A DNA stretch of 18,317 bases from CAYVMD01 sp964452465 (GTDB lineage Bacteria; Armatimonadota; JACIXR01). The first letter of the stretch is position 1. Each line of letters opens with the position of its first letter. Below the pieces are notes generated by a model. That model did not search any database, was not told the DNA's origin, and saw only the letters and a list, made by a program, of their open reading frames with translations. Location of the stretch: positions 1 through 18,317 of the forward strand of contig CAYVMD010000039.1 of NCBI GenBank assembly GCA_964452465.1, in the 5' to 3' direction. Below, one piece after another: positions 1-7,448 of the stretch. The position numbers and the translations under genes are program-made.

Positions 1-1212
1 ATCACCTATATGCGCACGGATTCGGTGAGGATAGCGGAAAGCGCCCTCCAGGAGGCGAGGCAATTCTTAAAGGAGGTTTTCGGTGAGGATTCCCTTCCTC
101 CTGCTCCCCGCCAGTTCAAGGTGAAGGCGGGAGCCCAGGATGCCCACGAGGCTATCCGCCCCACCAGCGTCTACCGCACCCCCGAGAAGCTCGCCCCCTA
201 CCTTACCCCCGACCAGTTGAAACTCTACAACCTCATCTGGAGGAGGTTCTTAGCCTCCCAAATGAAGGAAGCGATAATCGATAGCACTACCGTGGATATA
301 GAGGCGAAGAACTTCATCTTCCGAGCGAGCGGTTGGGTGGTGAAGTACCCCGGCTTCCTCATCCTCTATGAAGCGAAGGGAGAGGAGAAGTCCCTCCCTG
401 CCTTGGAGGAAGGGGAGCTCCTGGAGCTCATAGAATTGGTCCCAAGCCAACACTTCACCCAACCGCCTCCCCGCTATAACGAGGCGAGTTTGGTGAGGAC
501 CCTGGAGCAAAAGGGAATAGGACGTCCCTCCACCTATGCGGTGATAATCCAAACCCTCCTCGACCGCAATTATGTGCGCAGGGAGAACAAGCAACTCGTC
601 CCCACCGAGATCGGCTTTCGGGTGAACGACCTCCTCGTGGAGCACTTCCCCGAGATAGTGGATGTCTCCTTCACCGCCAAGATGGAGGAGGAATTGGACG
701 AAATAGAAAAGGGAGAGGTGGAATGGAAGGAGGTCCTGCAGGAGTTCTACGCTCCCTTCTCCCGAATCCTCCAGAGGGCTTTCCAGGCGATCGAAAGGAC
801 GAGGTTCGAGCCCGAGGAGATGGAGGAAAAATGCCCCCTCTGTGGAAAGCCTTTGGTGATCAAATATGGTAGGTATGGGAAGTTCGTCTCCTGCTCCGAC
901 TTCCCCAATTGTAGGTACAAGAGGTCCCTCGCCCCTTCCCTGGGGATAAAGTGCCCTATGGAAGGCTGTGAGGGAGAAATAGTGGAGAGGCGTTCCCGCC
1001 GGGGACGGCTCTTCTACGGCTGTTCCAATTATCCCCAATGTAACTTCGTAAGTTGGCTGAAACCGACGCCGAACAAATGCCCCAAATGCGGGTTCCTTTT
1101 AGGGGAGAAGACCTCCAAGGGAGGAGGTACCAGATTGGTCTGCCTTAGGGAGGGTTGCGACTACCAGGAGGAGGTAGGGGAGAAGGAAGAGGTCATCTCT
1201 TCCAAAGAGTAG
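1..1212 (+). CDS. topA: DNA topoisomerase I, C-terminal part (5' truncated by window)
   Basis: Type IA topoisomerase that relaxes negatively supercoiled DNA by single-strand cleavage through a 5'-phosphotyrosine. The window opens inside the gene: bases 1-18 read ITYMRT, the active-site block, so the catalytic Tyr is the codon at 7-9 and the open frame runs in from base 1; the ATG at 10 is internal. The hallmark HEAIRPT follows at about residue 49, then the GIGRPSTYA block of the toroid. The C-terminus carries three zinc-ribbon (C4) modules: CPLCGK...CSDFPNC, CPMEGC...CSNYPQC and CPKCGF...CLREGC. Such ribbons are usual in the family and bind single-stranded DNA. The stop (TAG, 1210-1212) is 7 bases before the mscS start, suggesting cotranscription. 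Nothing is disrupted in the visible part. Identification is firm; only the N-terminus is missing. Confidence 0.97.
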   Translation: MTYMRTDSVRIAESALQEARQFLKEVFGEDSLPPAPRQFKVKAGAQDAHEAIRPTSVYRTPEKLAPYLTPDQLKLYNLIWRRFLASQMKEAIIDSTTVDIEAKNFIFRASGWVVKYPGFLILYEAKGEEKSLPALEEGELLELIELVPSQHFTQPPPRYNEASLVRTLEQKGIGRPSTYAVIIQTLLDRNYVRRENKQLVPTEIGFRVNDLLVEHFPEIVDVSFTAKMEEELDEIEKGEVEWKEVLQEFYAPFSRILQRAFQAIERTRFEPEEMEEKCPLCGKPLVIKYGRYGKFVSCSDFPNCRYKRSLAPSLGIKCPMEGCEGEIVERRSRRGRLFYGCSNYPQCNFVSWLKPTPNKCPKCGFLLGEKTSKGGGTRLVCLREGCDYQEEVGEKEEVISSKE

Positions 1213-1219
1213 CGCTTTA

Positions 1220-2035
1220 ATGGAGAGATTGGGAGCAAGGCTCTTACAGGACATACAATCCGCCCTTCCCCAGATACTGGTTAAGGCGGGTAAGTTCGTC
1301 CTCATCGTATTTTTCTTCTGGATCCTCTACAGGGTGGGGAAAGCCCTGATATACAAGCTCACCAAGCCCTTGGAGACGAGGATCGATGCGCTCCCCGGGG
1401 AGCGCATCGATACCATCCGTTCTATGCTCAACAATATTTTGGCGATCGTCCTCATCTTCTTCGCCTTCCTCATGCTTCTGGACATCCTGGGGATAAAGAC
1501 CACCCCCATCCTGGGCGCAGCGGGGGTGGTGGGGATCGCCGTTGGCTTGGGTGCTCAAACGCTCGTCAGGGATGCCTTCTACGGCTTCCTCATAGTTGTG
1601 GAGGACCAGTTCCGCAAGGGCGATTTCGTCACCATCGGGGGAATCTCCGGGACCATCGAAGCTATAGGCTTTCGCACCACTCGCATTCGGGATGAGGAAG
1701 GCAGGCTTTTCATCCTATCCAACAGCAGCATAGTCCAGGTCTGCAACCACTCCCGAGGAGGATTGCGCCTCTTCACCGATATCAACCTTCCCAACGAAGA
1801 GGATGTGGCGAGGTTGGAGGAGGCATTGAAGGAGGTGGAGGCTCTCCTCCGGGCTGACCTGGGTGAGTTCCTCCTCACCCCTCCCACCCTGGAGGATGTA
1901 ATCTCCTTCGATGCTGTGAAAACCACCTATCGGATCGCCATATTCGTCCATCCCTCCCGAAGGAAGGAGGCGGGCAAACTCCTGAAGCAATCCCTTCGGG
2001 AGGTCCTCCTCCGCAGGGGGATAAAATTCGTTTAG
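1220..2035 (+). CDS. mscS: MscS-family small-conductance mechanosensitive channel
   Basis: Inner-membrane channel of the MscS family, expected to open under membrane tension and release solutes on hypo-osmotic shock. At 271 residues it is close to the minimal MscS size. Hydrophobic segments lie at about residues 19-46, 68-91 and 94-126. The third is the pore-lining helix, recognisable from the Gly/Ala-rich run GAAGVVGIAVGLGAQ and the family block that continues through FxxGFLIVVEDQFxxGD. The cytoplasmic beta domain follows (GTIEAIGFRTTRIR, then a loop with SNSS). The start at 1220 is the first ATG after topA; no good ribosome-binding site precedes it, so translational coupling to topA is likely. 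A perfect 30-bp DNA palindrome lies in the TM1-TM2 linker (see separate entry). The stop is 15 bases before the next gene, so the three genes probably share a transcript. Confidence 0.93.
   Translation: MERLGARLLQDIQSALPQILVKAGKFVLIVFFFWILYRVGKALIYKLTKPLETRIDALPGERIDTIRSMLNNILAIVLIFFAFLMLLDILGIKTTPILGAAGVVGIAVGLGAQTLVRDAFYGFLIVVEDQFRKGDFVTIGGISGTIEAIGFRTTRIRDEEGRLFILSNSSIVQVCNHSRGGLRLFTDINLPNEEDVARLEEALKEVEALLRADLGEFLLTPPTLEDVISFDAVKTTYRIAIFVHPSRRKEAGKLLKQSLREVLLRRGIKFV
1382..1411. repeat. Perfect 30-bp palindrome inside mscS
   Basis: The 15 bases ATCGATGCGCTCCCC are followed directly by their exact reverse complement, with no spacer and no mismatch; the next bases outward (G1381, A1412) no longer pair. 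It encodes the linker RIDALPGERID between the first two membrane helices, so the amino-acid string itself is near-repetitive (RID...RID). It could extrude as a cruciform or fold in the mRNA. No function is known to me. Confidence 0.95.
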
Positions 2036-2050
2036 GAAGGAGGCTTCGAG

Positions 2051-3322
2051 ATGAAGGACTTCCTACCGCTACTGGCAGAGACGGAGGTCCTGGTGGTTGG
2101 CGGTGGACCCGCCGGTTTCGCCTCCGCCCTTGCCTCCGCTAGGTTGGGCTGTAAGACCCTATTGATAGATGAACAGGGCTTCATAGGAGGGATGGCTACA
2201 GCGGGGCTCGTAGGACCCTTCATGTGGACGAAGGGGATGAGCGGGATATTCTCCGAACTCCTCTCCCGCCTCCAGGAGAAGGGCTTCGCCAAGGGGTTAG
2301 CCTTCGATGCCGAAGCCCTGAAGATAGAGATGCAGACCATGCTGGAGGAGGCAGGTGTGAACCTTCTCCTCCACACCTTCGCCTGCGATGCTCTATTAGA
2401 GGGCGATAGATTAAGGGGAGTGGAGGTGGCTAACAAGGCGGGAAAAGGCGCCATCCTCGCCCAGGTGACCATCGATGCCACTGGAGATGGGGATATCGCC
2501 TTCTTCGCCGGATGTCCCTTCCAGAAGGGAAGGGAGGATGGATGGCTCCAGGCGGTTACCCTTTTCTTCCGGGTGGGAGGCATAGACGAGGAAAGGGTCC
2601 CCAAGGATCGGGAATTCTTGCAGGAGGCTACGAGGAAGGCGGTGGAGGCGGGAGAAATAGACCTTCCAGGCACTCGCCACAATCAGGGCATCGTGCCCCT
2701 CCCCTATAAGGGGAGCACTATCAGGGAGGGGGAGGGCTCGGTCAATATAGATATGGCAACCGGAATAGATGGAACCGATCCCTGGGACCTCACCAAGGCG
2801 GAGCTTATAGGGCGCAGGAAGGCTTGGGAGGTCTGGCGCTTCTACAAGAAATACATCCCCGGCTTCGAGAATTCCTACATAATAGATACCGCCCCTCGTA
2901 TAGGTATACGAGAGACGAGGAGGATCCTGGGGGATTACATCTTGACTGGCGAGGATGTGAGAGCGGGAAGGAAGTTCGAGGATGTCATCGCCATCTGCTC
3001 CTATCCCATAGATCTTCACGATATAGATGGGGGAGGGGAGGAATGGTATAGGAACGCTCCCCCCTCCGGCGATCATTACGATATCCCCTATAGATGCCTC
3101 CTCCCCAAGGGGGTGGAAGGACTCCTCGTGGCGGGAAGATGCATCTCCAGCGATAGGGAGGCGCAAGGGTCGCTTCGCATCATGCCTACCTGCATGGCGA
3201 TAGGACAATCCGCCGGCTGTGCGGGTGCCCTCGCGGTCAAGGAAGGATGCACTCCTCGGGAGGTGAATGTGAAAACCCTGCAGGAGGTATTGCGCCGTCA
3301 AGGAGTGGATCTGGGAAGATGA
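2051..3322 (+). CDS. FAD-dependent oxidoreductase (PF12831-like)
   Basis: A 423-residue flavoprotein of the FAD-dependent oxidoreductase group often annotated as FAD-dependent oxidoreductase or xanthan lyase-like in Planctomycetes and Armatimonadetes. The N-terminus has the dinucleotide-binding fold: VLVVGGGPAGFASALASARLG, with the GxGxxG glycines at about residues 17-22, and the ribose-binding acidic residue near LLID (40). A second FAD contact is the ATGDGDIAFFAG block, typical of this group. The C-terminus has GLLVAGRCISS...A.GSLR and an AGCAGALAV helix that closes the FAD site. No signal peptide is evident. The start at 2051 is well supported by AAGGAGG at 2037-2043, 7 bases upstream. Substrate cannot be told from sequence; neighbours (mscS, dapF) do not point to one. 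A short inverted repeat (CTCGTATA-GG-TATACGAG) lies at 2895-2912 within the gene. Confidence 0.9.
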   Translation: MKDFLPLLAETEVLVVGGGPAGFASALASARLGCKTLLIDEQGFIGGMATAGLVGPFMWTKGMSGIFSELLSRLQEKGFAKGLAFDAEALKIEMQTMLEEAGVNLLLHTFACDALLEGDRLRGVEVANKAGKGAILAQVTIDATGDGDIAFFAGCPFQKGREDGWLQAVTLFFRVGGIDEERVPKDREFLQEATRKAVEAGEIDLPGTRHNQGIVPLPYKGSTIREGEGSVNIDMATGIDGTDPWDLTKAELIGRRKAWEVWRFYKKYIPGFENSYIIDTAPRIGIRETRRILGDYILTGEDVRAGRKFEDVIAICSYPIDLHDIDGGGEEWYRNAPPSGDHYDIPYRCLLPKGVEGLLVAGRCISSDREAQGSLRIMPTCMAIGQSAGCAGALAVKEGCTPREVNVKTLQEVLRRQGVDLGR

Positions 3323-3334
3323 GCGAGGTGGCGC

Positions 3335-3363
3335 TTGCCAATCTCCCCTTCTCGTAGTATATT
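3335..3363 (+). promoter_or_regulatory. Sigma70-type promoter for dapF-dapL-hflX
   Basis: TTGCCA (3335-3340) and TATATT (3358-3363) are separated by exactly 17 bases. The expected transcription start is about 3370, only some six bases before the dapF ATG at 3376, so the transcript would begin around the AGGAG at 3371-3375 and be almost leaderless. It sits in the only gap (53 bases) in the left-hand gene run. Confidence 0.7.
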
Positions 3364-3375
3364 CCTATGTAGGAG

Positions 3376-4245
3376 ATGTTGGAATTCTCTAAACTACAGG
3401 CAACGGGAAACGATTTCGTCCTTATAGATTGCATTAACCAGAAGATCGAGGAGAACTTATTTCCAACTCTGGCGCAGAAGTTGTGCGATAGGCACTTCGG
3501 TGTGGGGGCGGATGGACTTCTCTTGCTTTTGCCCTCCAAGATCGCCAATTTCAAGATGCGCATCTTCAATGCGGATGGCTCCGAGGCGGAGATGTGCGGA
3601 AACGGCATAAGGTGCTTCGCCCTATATCTCTACGAACACGATCTCTGGAGGGAGAAGGATCTGGAGATAGAAACCTTGGCAGGGGTGAAAAGGCTGAAAC
3701 TGTATTTCGAGGGAAAGAAGTTGGAAAGGGTGAAGGTAGGGATGGGGGTGCCCATCTTCTCCCGACGAGATATACCCATGAAGGGGGAGGGCGATCCCCT
3801 CAACGAGACATTGCGAGCGGGCGGGAAAAAGTGGCAGGTTTCTTGCCTCTCCATGGGCAATCCCCATTGCGTCGTTTTAGTGGACGATGTGGATCGCTTC
3901 CCCGTGGGGGAGATAGGACCACTCATCGAGAACCATAGCCTCTTCCCCAATAGGGTTAATGTGGAATTCGTGGAGGTTAAAGGAGAGGGCGAATTGAAGG
4001 TGCGGGTGTGGGAGAGGGGAGTGGGGGAAACGCTGGGTTGTGGGACCGGCGCCTGTGCCTCCCTCGTCGCCACCACCCTGAAGGGTCTTACCGCTGGGAA
4101 AGCCTGCATCCATCTTCGAGGTGGCGATGTCCTCGTGGAATGGCCGGATAAAAAGGAGGTCTTTTTGACCGGTCCCGCGGAGGAAGTCTTCATAGGGAAG
4201 ATAGACATCCGTAAATATTTAACGAGCAAAGGAGAGAGACCATGA
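3376..4245 (+). CDS. dapF: Diaminopimelate epimerase
   Basis: Converts LL-diaminopimelate to meso-diaminopimelate, the direct precursor of lysine and of many peptidoglycans; cytoplasmic, cofactor-free. Both catalytic cysteines are visible in their family contexts: Cys74 in AEMCGNGIRC and Cys222 in LGCGTGACAS, the acid/base pair of the two-base mechanism. The N-terminal FxKxxATGNDF and the MGNPHCV block are also diagnostic. At 289 residues the length is normal. The start ATG (3376) directly follows AGGAG with no spacer; TTG at 3379 would have a 3-base spacer and remove one residue, so the exact start is uncertain by one codon. The stop overlaps the next start (ATGA, 4242-4245), which implies translational coupling to the DapL-type aminotransferase that makes its substrate. 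Confidence 0.97.
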   Translation: MLEFSKLQATGNDFVLIDCINQKIEENLFPTLAQKLCDRHFGVGADGLLLLLPSKIANFKMRIFNADGSEAEMCGNGIRCFALYLYEHDLWREKDLEIETLAGVKRLKLYFEGKKLERVKVGMGVPIFSRRDIPMKGEGDPLNETLRAGGKKWQVSCLSMGNPHCVVLVDDVDRFPVGEIGPLIENHSLFPNRVNVEFVEVKGEGELKVRVWERGVGETLGCGTGACASLVATTLKGLTAGKACIHLRGGDVLVEWPDKKEVFLTGPAEEVFIGKIDIRKYLTSKGERP

Positions 4246-5426
4246 AGGGAAGCAATAGGTTGAAGAGGATCCCTCCCTATCTGTTCACCCAACTGGTTAA
4301 CGCTCGGCGAGAAGCGGAGAGTAAGGGGTTATCCATCATAGATCTCGGGATAGGGGACCCCGATATCCCCACACCTCCCCACATCGTGGAGAGGATGAAA
4401 ATAGCGGTGGAGAATCCCGAGTATCATCGCTACGATGAATCCCTCAAGGGGATACCCATCTTCCGGGAAGCGGTGGTTAAGTGGTATAAGGAACGTTTCG
4501 GCGTCGATCTCGATACCGAAGAGGTGCTCGCCCTTATCGGGTGCAAGGAAGGCTTGGCTCACCTGATCTGGGCTTATATAGGGAGGAAGGACGATCTCGT
4601 CCTCCTCCCCGATCCCGCCTATCCCGTCTATAAGAACAACACCCTCCTCGCGGGCGGTACCCCTCACTTCATGCCCCTGCTCAGGTCCAACGCTTTCCTG
4701 CCCGTCATAGATGATATCCCCGAGGAAGTGGCAGAGCAGGCGGCCCTCTTGTTCCTAAATTATCCCAACAACCCCACGGGAGCGGTTGCCCCCTTGGATT
4801 TCTTCAAGGAAGTGGTGGAATTCGCCCGAAAATACGATATAATCGTCTGCAACGATTGCACCTATTCCGAGATCTATTTCTCCTCTCCTCCCCACTCCAT
4901 CTTGGAGGTGGAGGGAGCAAAGGATGTGGCGGTGGAGTTCCATTCCCTCTCCAAGACCTTCAATATGACCGGCTGGAGGGTGGGCTTCGTCGTGGGAAAG
5001 AGGGAGGTAATAGATACCCTCGCCTCCTTTAAGTCCCACATAGACTCCGGCGTCTTCATGGCTATCCAGGATGTGGCGGGCTACGCCCTTACCCATCCCA
5101 ACGGTCATCCCGAGCGGATGCGAGAGATATATAGGAAAAGAAGGGACATAGTGGTGGATGGATTGAGGGAGGCGGGCATGGATGTGCCAGTGCCTCCTGC
5201 TACCTTCTATGTGTGGGTACCTACAGATCCCTACTCCTCGAGCGATCTATCGGCGAAACTGCTCAACGAAGCGGGAGTGGTGGTTACGCCGGGTGTGGGC
5301 TACGGGGAACATGGGGAAGGCTATATCCGCATCGCTCTCACGGTGAAACACAGCGAGCCCGAAAGGGTACTGCGGGAAGCAGTGGATAGGATAAGCGAGT
5401 TTTGGCGAGGTGAGGCGCATAGATAA
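4242..5426 (+). CDS. dapL: LL-diaminopimelate aminotransferase
   Basis: PLP-dependent class I/II aminotransferase expected to form LL-diaminopimelate directly from tetrahydrodipicolinate with glutamate as amino donor, bypassing the acylated intermediates. The DapL signature is strong: GCKEGLAHL at about 100-108, LLPDPAYPVY at 121-130, LNYPNNPTGA at 172-181, and GAKDVAVEFHSLSKTFNMTGW, in which Lys238 is the PLP Schiff-base lysine. DSGVFMAIQ follows. Length (394) fits the family. It overlaps dapF by 4 bases and the hflX start lies 17 bases inside its 3' end. Neighbouring dapF catalyses the next step, which supports the assignment over a generic aspartate aminotransferase. I see no dapA or dapB in this window. 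Confidence 0.92.
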   Translation: MKGSNRLKRIPPYLFTQLVNARREAESKGLSIIDLGIGDPDIPTPPHIVERMKIAVENPEYHRYDESLKGIPIFREAVVKWYKERFGVDLDTEEVLALIGCKEGLAHLIWAYIGRKDDLVLLPDPAYPVYKNNTLLAGGTPHFMPLLRSNAFLPVIDDIPEEVAEQAALLFLNYPNNPTGAVAPLDFFKEVVEFARKYDIIVCNDCTYSEIYFSSPPHSILEVEGAKDVAVEFHSLSKTFNMTGWRVGFVVGKREVIDTLASFKSHIDSGVFMAIQDVAGYALTHPNGHPERMREIYRKRRDIVVDGLREAGMDVPVPPATFYVWVPTDPYSSSDLSAKLLNEAGVVVTPGVGYGEHGEGYIRIALTVKHSEPERVLREAVDRISEFWRGEAHR

Positions 5427-6708
5427 ACTCCAGGAAAGAGCTCGACGAAGCGTAGCCGCCGAAAAGGCGGTATTGATAGGGTTGGAGAACGACGGGTGGG
5501 AGGAGCGTATGGAAGAGTTGCAGGAGTTGGCTATCTCGGCGGGGGCGGAGGTGATAGGGCGAATAACTCAGAAGAGGGAGGAGGCGGATCCCTTATACTA
5601 CATAGGGAGGGGGAAGGCGGAGGAGATAGCAGGTTATCTGAAACAGGTGGGGGCGGATCTGGTGATCGTCGATGGTGATTTAAGCCTTCTTCAGCATCGC
5701 AACTTGGAGAGAGCGTTTGATATAAAGGTGGTGGATAGGACCGAGTTGATACTGGACATCTTCGCCCAGAGGGCGCACTCCAAGGAAGGTAAACTGCAGA
5801 TCGAACTCGCCCAATTGACCTACCTTCTCCCTCGCTTGACGGGCAGGGGCGTCTTCCTATCCCGTTTGGGAGGTGGTATAGGGACGAGGGGTCCCGGCGA
5901 GACGAAGTTGGAGGTGGACAGACGAAGGATAAGGGATAGGATAGCCCTCTTGAAGAAGGAACTGGAGGAAATAAGAAAGCAAAGGGCGAGGAGAAGGGAA
6001 CTGCGAAAGAGCGAGGATATCCCTGTAGTCGCCTTAGTGGGCTACACCAACGCTGGCAAATCCACCCTCTTGAATGCCATAACCAGGGCATCGGTGTATG
6101 TCGATGACCGCTTCTTCGCCACCCTCGATCCCACCACCAGGAGGCTCAGGTTGAAGAGGGGAGGGGTGGTGCTTTTCACGGACACGGTAGGATTCATCAG
6201 GGATCTTCCCCCTAATCTCGTCACCGCCTTCCGCGCGACCTTGGAGGAGATAAGGGAGGCGGATATACTGCTTCATGTTGTGGATGGTTCTCATCCCCAT
6301 CTGCTCGAGCAGATCACCACAGTGAATCGCATACTGCGGGAGGAGGTCAAGGTAGAAGGAAAGCCCATGATCTATGCGATAAATAAGATAGATAAGGTGG
6401 ATGTGCGCCAACTGATGCAGGTGCTCCCTTCCTCTCTCCCCAATGTGGTCCTCGTTTCCGCCCTCTATGGACGAGGCATCTCTCGCCTCTTGGGTAAGAT
6501 CGCCGAGGTCATAGAGCGGGAACTGACGACGGTGGAGGTGGAGATACCCTATGACCGGGGAGACCTTCTTTCCCTCATTTACGAGAAGGGAAGGATCTTA
6601 GAGGAAAGGTTCTTCCCCGAAGGCATATTCTTGAAGGCGATGGTTCCCCTCCACTTGAAGGAGAAGATCGTTCCCAAGGAGGGGAATAAGAAACTTCGTG
6701 GACCATAA
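5410..6708 (+). CDS. hflX: Ribosome-associated GTPase HflX with element-derived C-terminus
   Basis: TRAFAC-class GTPase that in other bacteria splits or rescues ribosomes, notably after heat stress. The N-terminal HflX domain contains GGGIGTRGPGETKLEVDRR at about 154-172, followed by a basic coiled-coil-like linker. The G domain then shows G1 GYTNAGKST (211-219), switch region FATLDPTTR, G3 DTVGF, G4 NKID and a G5-like SALYG. The frame opens with GTG at 5410, overlapping dapL by 17 bases; the ribosome-binding site is weak. The last six codons (KLRGP plus Lys) and the stop are supplied by the repeat element that starts at 6691. Skipping the element and one AATAA copy would give an end NKRG with a TAG at 7232-7234, which I infer to be the ancestral terminus. 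The change affects only the tail beyond the G domain, so the protein is probably functional. Confidence 0.95.
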   Translation: MRRIDKLQERARRSVAAEKAVLIGLENDGWEERMEELQELAISAGAEVIGRITQKREEADPLYYIGRGKAEEIAGYLKQVGADLVIVDGDLSLLQHRNLERAFDIKVVDRTELILDIFAQRAHSKEGKLQIELAQLTYLLPRLTGRGVFLSRLGGGIGTRGPGETKLEVDRRRIRDRIALLKKELEEIRKQRARRRELRKSEDIPVVALVGYTNAGKSTLLNAITRASVYVDDRFFATLDPTTRRLRLKRGGVVLFTDTVGFIRDLPPNLVTAFRATLEEIREADILLHVVDGSHPHLLEQITTVNRILREEVKVEGKPMIYAINKIDKVDVRQLMQVLPSSLPNVVLVSALYGRGISRLLGKIAEVIERELTTVEVEIPYDRGDLLSLIYEKGRILEERFFPEGIFLKAMVPLHLKEKIVPKEGNKKLRGP

Positions 6709-7219
6709 GCCTTTTCAGTCTTTCATTGCCATAACGATAGCCTACCCCAAAAATCCTTTGTAAAAAGGCGCTGGGAAAAAGCCAAAAACAATCCTTCTTT
6801 ATTTCGCCTTCTCCCCTCCGAAGGAGGGCGAGACGGTCGTCCTCTCGAAGAGAGGGCGATCTTCTCATCGGCCTTTCCTTGGAAGCTTTTGAGGAGTTGA
6901 TGAAAGTTCTAACCGAATCTTGCCCTCTTTGCCTTATTGGGCTTATGGAGCAGGAGAGGAGAAAGCCGAAAGATAGAGGGAAGAGGAGGGTATTTTATTC
7001 GGGTCGGAAGAGGAGACACACTTTAAAGACGCAGGTTGTGGTGGGGAAAGAAGAGGGCTTAATTAGGGATGTTTCATGGGGATGGGAGGGGAGAAGGTAG
7101 AACATACGATATTAGCGATTAAGAGGTATCAGGTAAGGGGAGGGATATATCGTGGAAATGAAGAAGATGCTTGATAGGGAAAGGAGATTAGGGCTTCCTT
7201 CTTATTACGCAAGAAGTTT
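6691..7219 (+). mobile_element. MITE-like TIR element, copy 1 (long form, 529 bp)
   Basis: Left end AAACTTCGTGGACC and right end TTACGCAAGAAGTTT are terminal inverted repeats of the family consensus AAACTTCTTGCGCC. The flanks read AATAAG and AATAAA, giving a possible 5-bp target duplication AATAA if the element begins with the G at 6690. The first about 240 bases match copy 6 (18027 onward) closely without gaps; the right half matches copy 5 (17155-17412) more loosely (for example CAGGTT...GTGGGG and GATGTTTCAT). No transposase is encoded; the open frames across it (for example 6575-6868 on the minus strand, 6879-7100 on plus) show no family features. It interrupts the 3' end of hflX and fills the gap up to the tRNA. 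A minus-strand TTTACA / TATCGT pair lies at 6734-6764 with a 19-base spacer. Confidence 0.82.
6814..6855. repeat. Two tandem hairpins with identical GAA loops in element copy 1
   Basis: CCCTCC-GAA-GGAGGG (6814-6828) is followed by CCTCTC-GAA-GAGAGG (6841-6855); both are then followed by GGCGA or GCGA. The pair looks like a diverged tandem duplication of one hairpin unit. The first is fully preserved in copy 6 (18150-18164); the second has one mismatch there. Confidence 0.8.
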
Positions 7220-7237
7220 AATAAACGGGGTTAGAAA

Positions 7238-7323
7238 TGGTGCGGAGGGCGGGATTTGAACCCGCAAGGACTTGCGTCCACTGGATCCTGAGTCCAGCGC
7301 GTCTTCCGTTCCGCCACCTCCGC
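7238..7323 (-). tRNA. tRNA-Leu (anticodon CAG)
   Basis: Read on the minus strand, the 5' acceptor strand GCGGAGG (7323-7317) pairs with CCTCCGC (7248-7242), followed by discriminator A and an encoded CCA (7240-7238). The anticodon stem CTGGA/TCCAG encloses loop CTCAGGA, giving anticodon CAG, which reads CUG leucine. A long variable arm (GGAC-GCAA-GTCC) marks a class II tRNA, as expected for leucine. The T arm has the GGTTCAAATCC pattern. Length is 86 bases with CCA. It lies just downstream of hflX and element copy 1, and is convergent with hflX. Confidence 0.97.
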
Positions 7324-7333
7324 TTCCTTTTTA

Positions 7334-7362
7334 ATTATAAGCCCTAAGGGAAGAAATAGCAA
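7334..7362 (-). promoter_or_regulatory. Promoter of tRNA-Leu
   Basis: On the minus strand TTGCTA (7362-7357) and a perfect TATAAT (7339-7334) are separated by exactly 17 bases; the predicted start lies a few bases ahead of the mature tRNA 5' end at 7323. A degenerate copy of this segment, still joined to the first seven tRNA bases, recurs at 13972-14023. Confidence 0.85.
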
Positions 7363-7448
7363 CATATTCGAGGAAGGGCATTATGTTACGAAGGTTACAA
7401 ACTCCTAAGATATAGGATCAGGGAAAGAGTCCAAATCGATTTCCCAAT

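Noticed and set aside
250..1038. Long minus-strand open frame opposite topA (also 2411-3301 opposite the FAD gene, 5531-6091 opposite hflX)
   Set aside because: Each lies opposite a gene with clear family motifs, shows no domain features of its own, and reflects the codon bias of the real gene.
6814..6855. Possible CRISPR repeat units
   Set aside because: Only two diverged hairpins, no constant repeat with unique spacers, and no cas genes in the window.
6575..6868. Minus-strand frame shared by element copies 1 and 6 (begins MRRSPSLR)
   Set aside because: Similarity follows from the repeated DNA. Differences between the copies often change the amino acid, it has low complexity, and other copies lack it.
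6879..7100. 73-codon plus-strand frame in element copy 1
   Set aside because: It lies wholly inside the element, is not kept in copy 6, and has no recognisable features.
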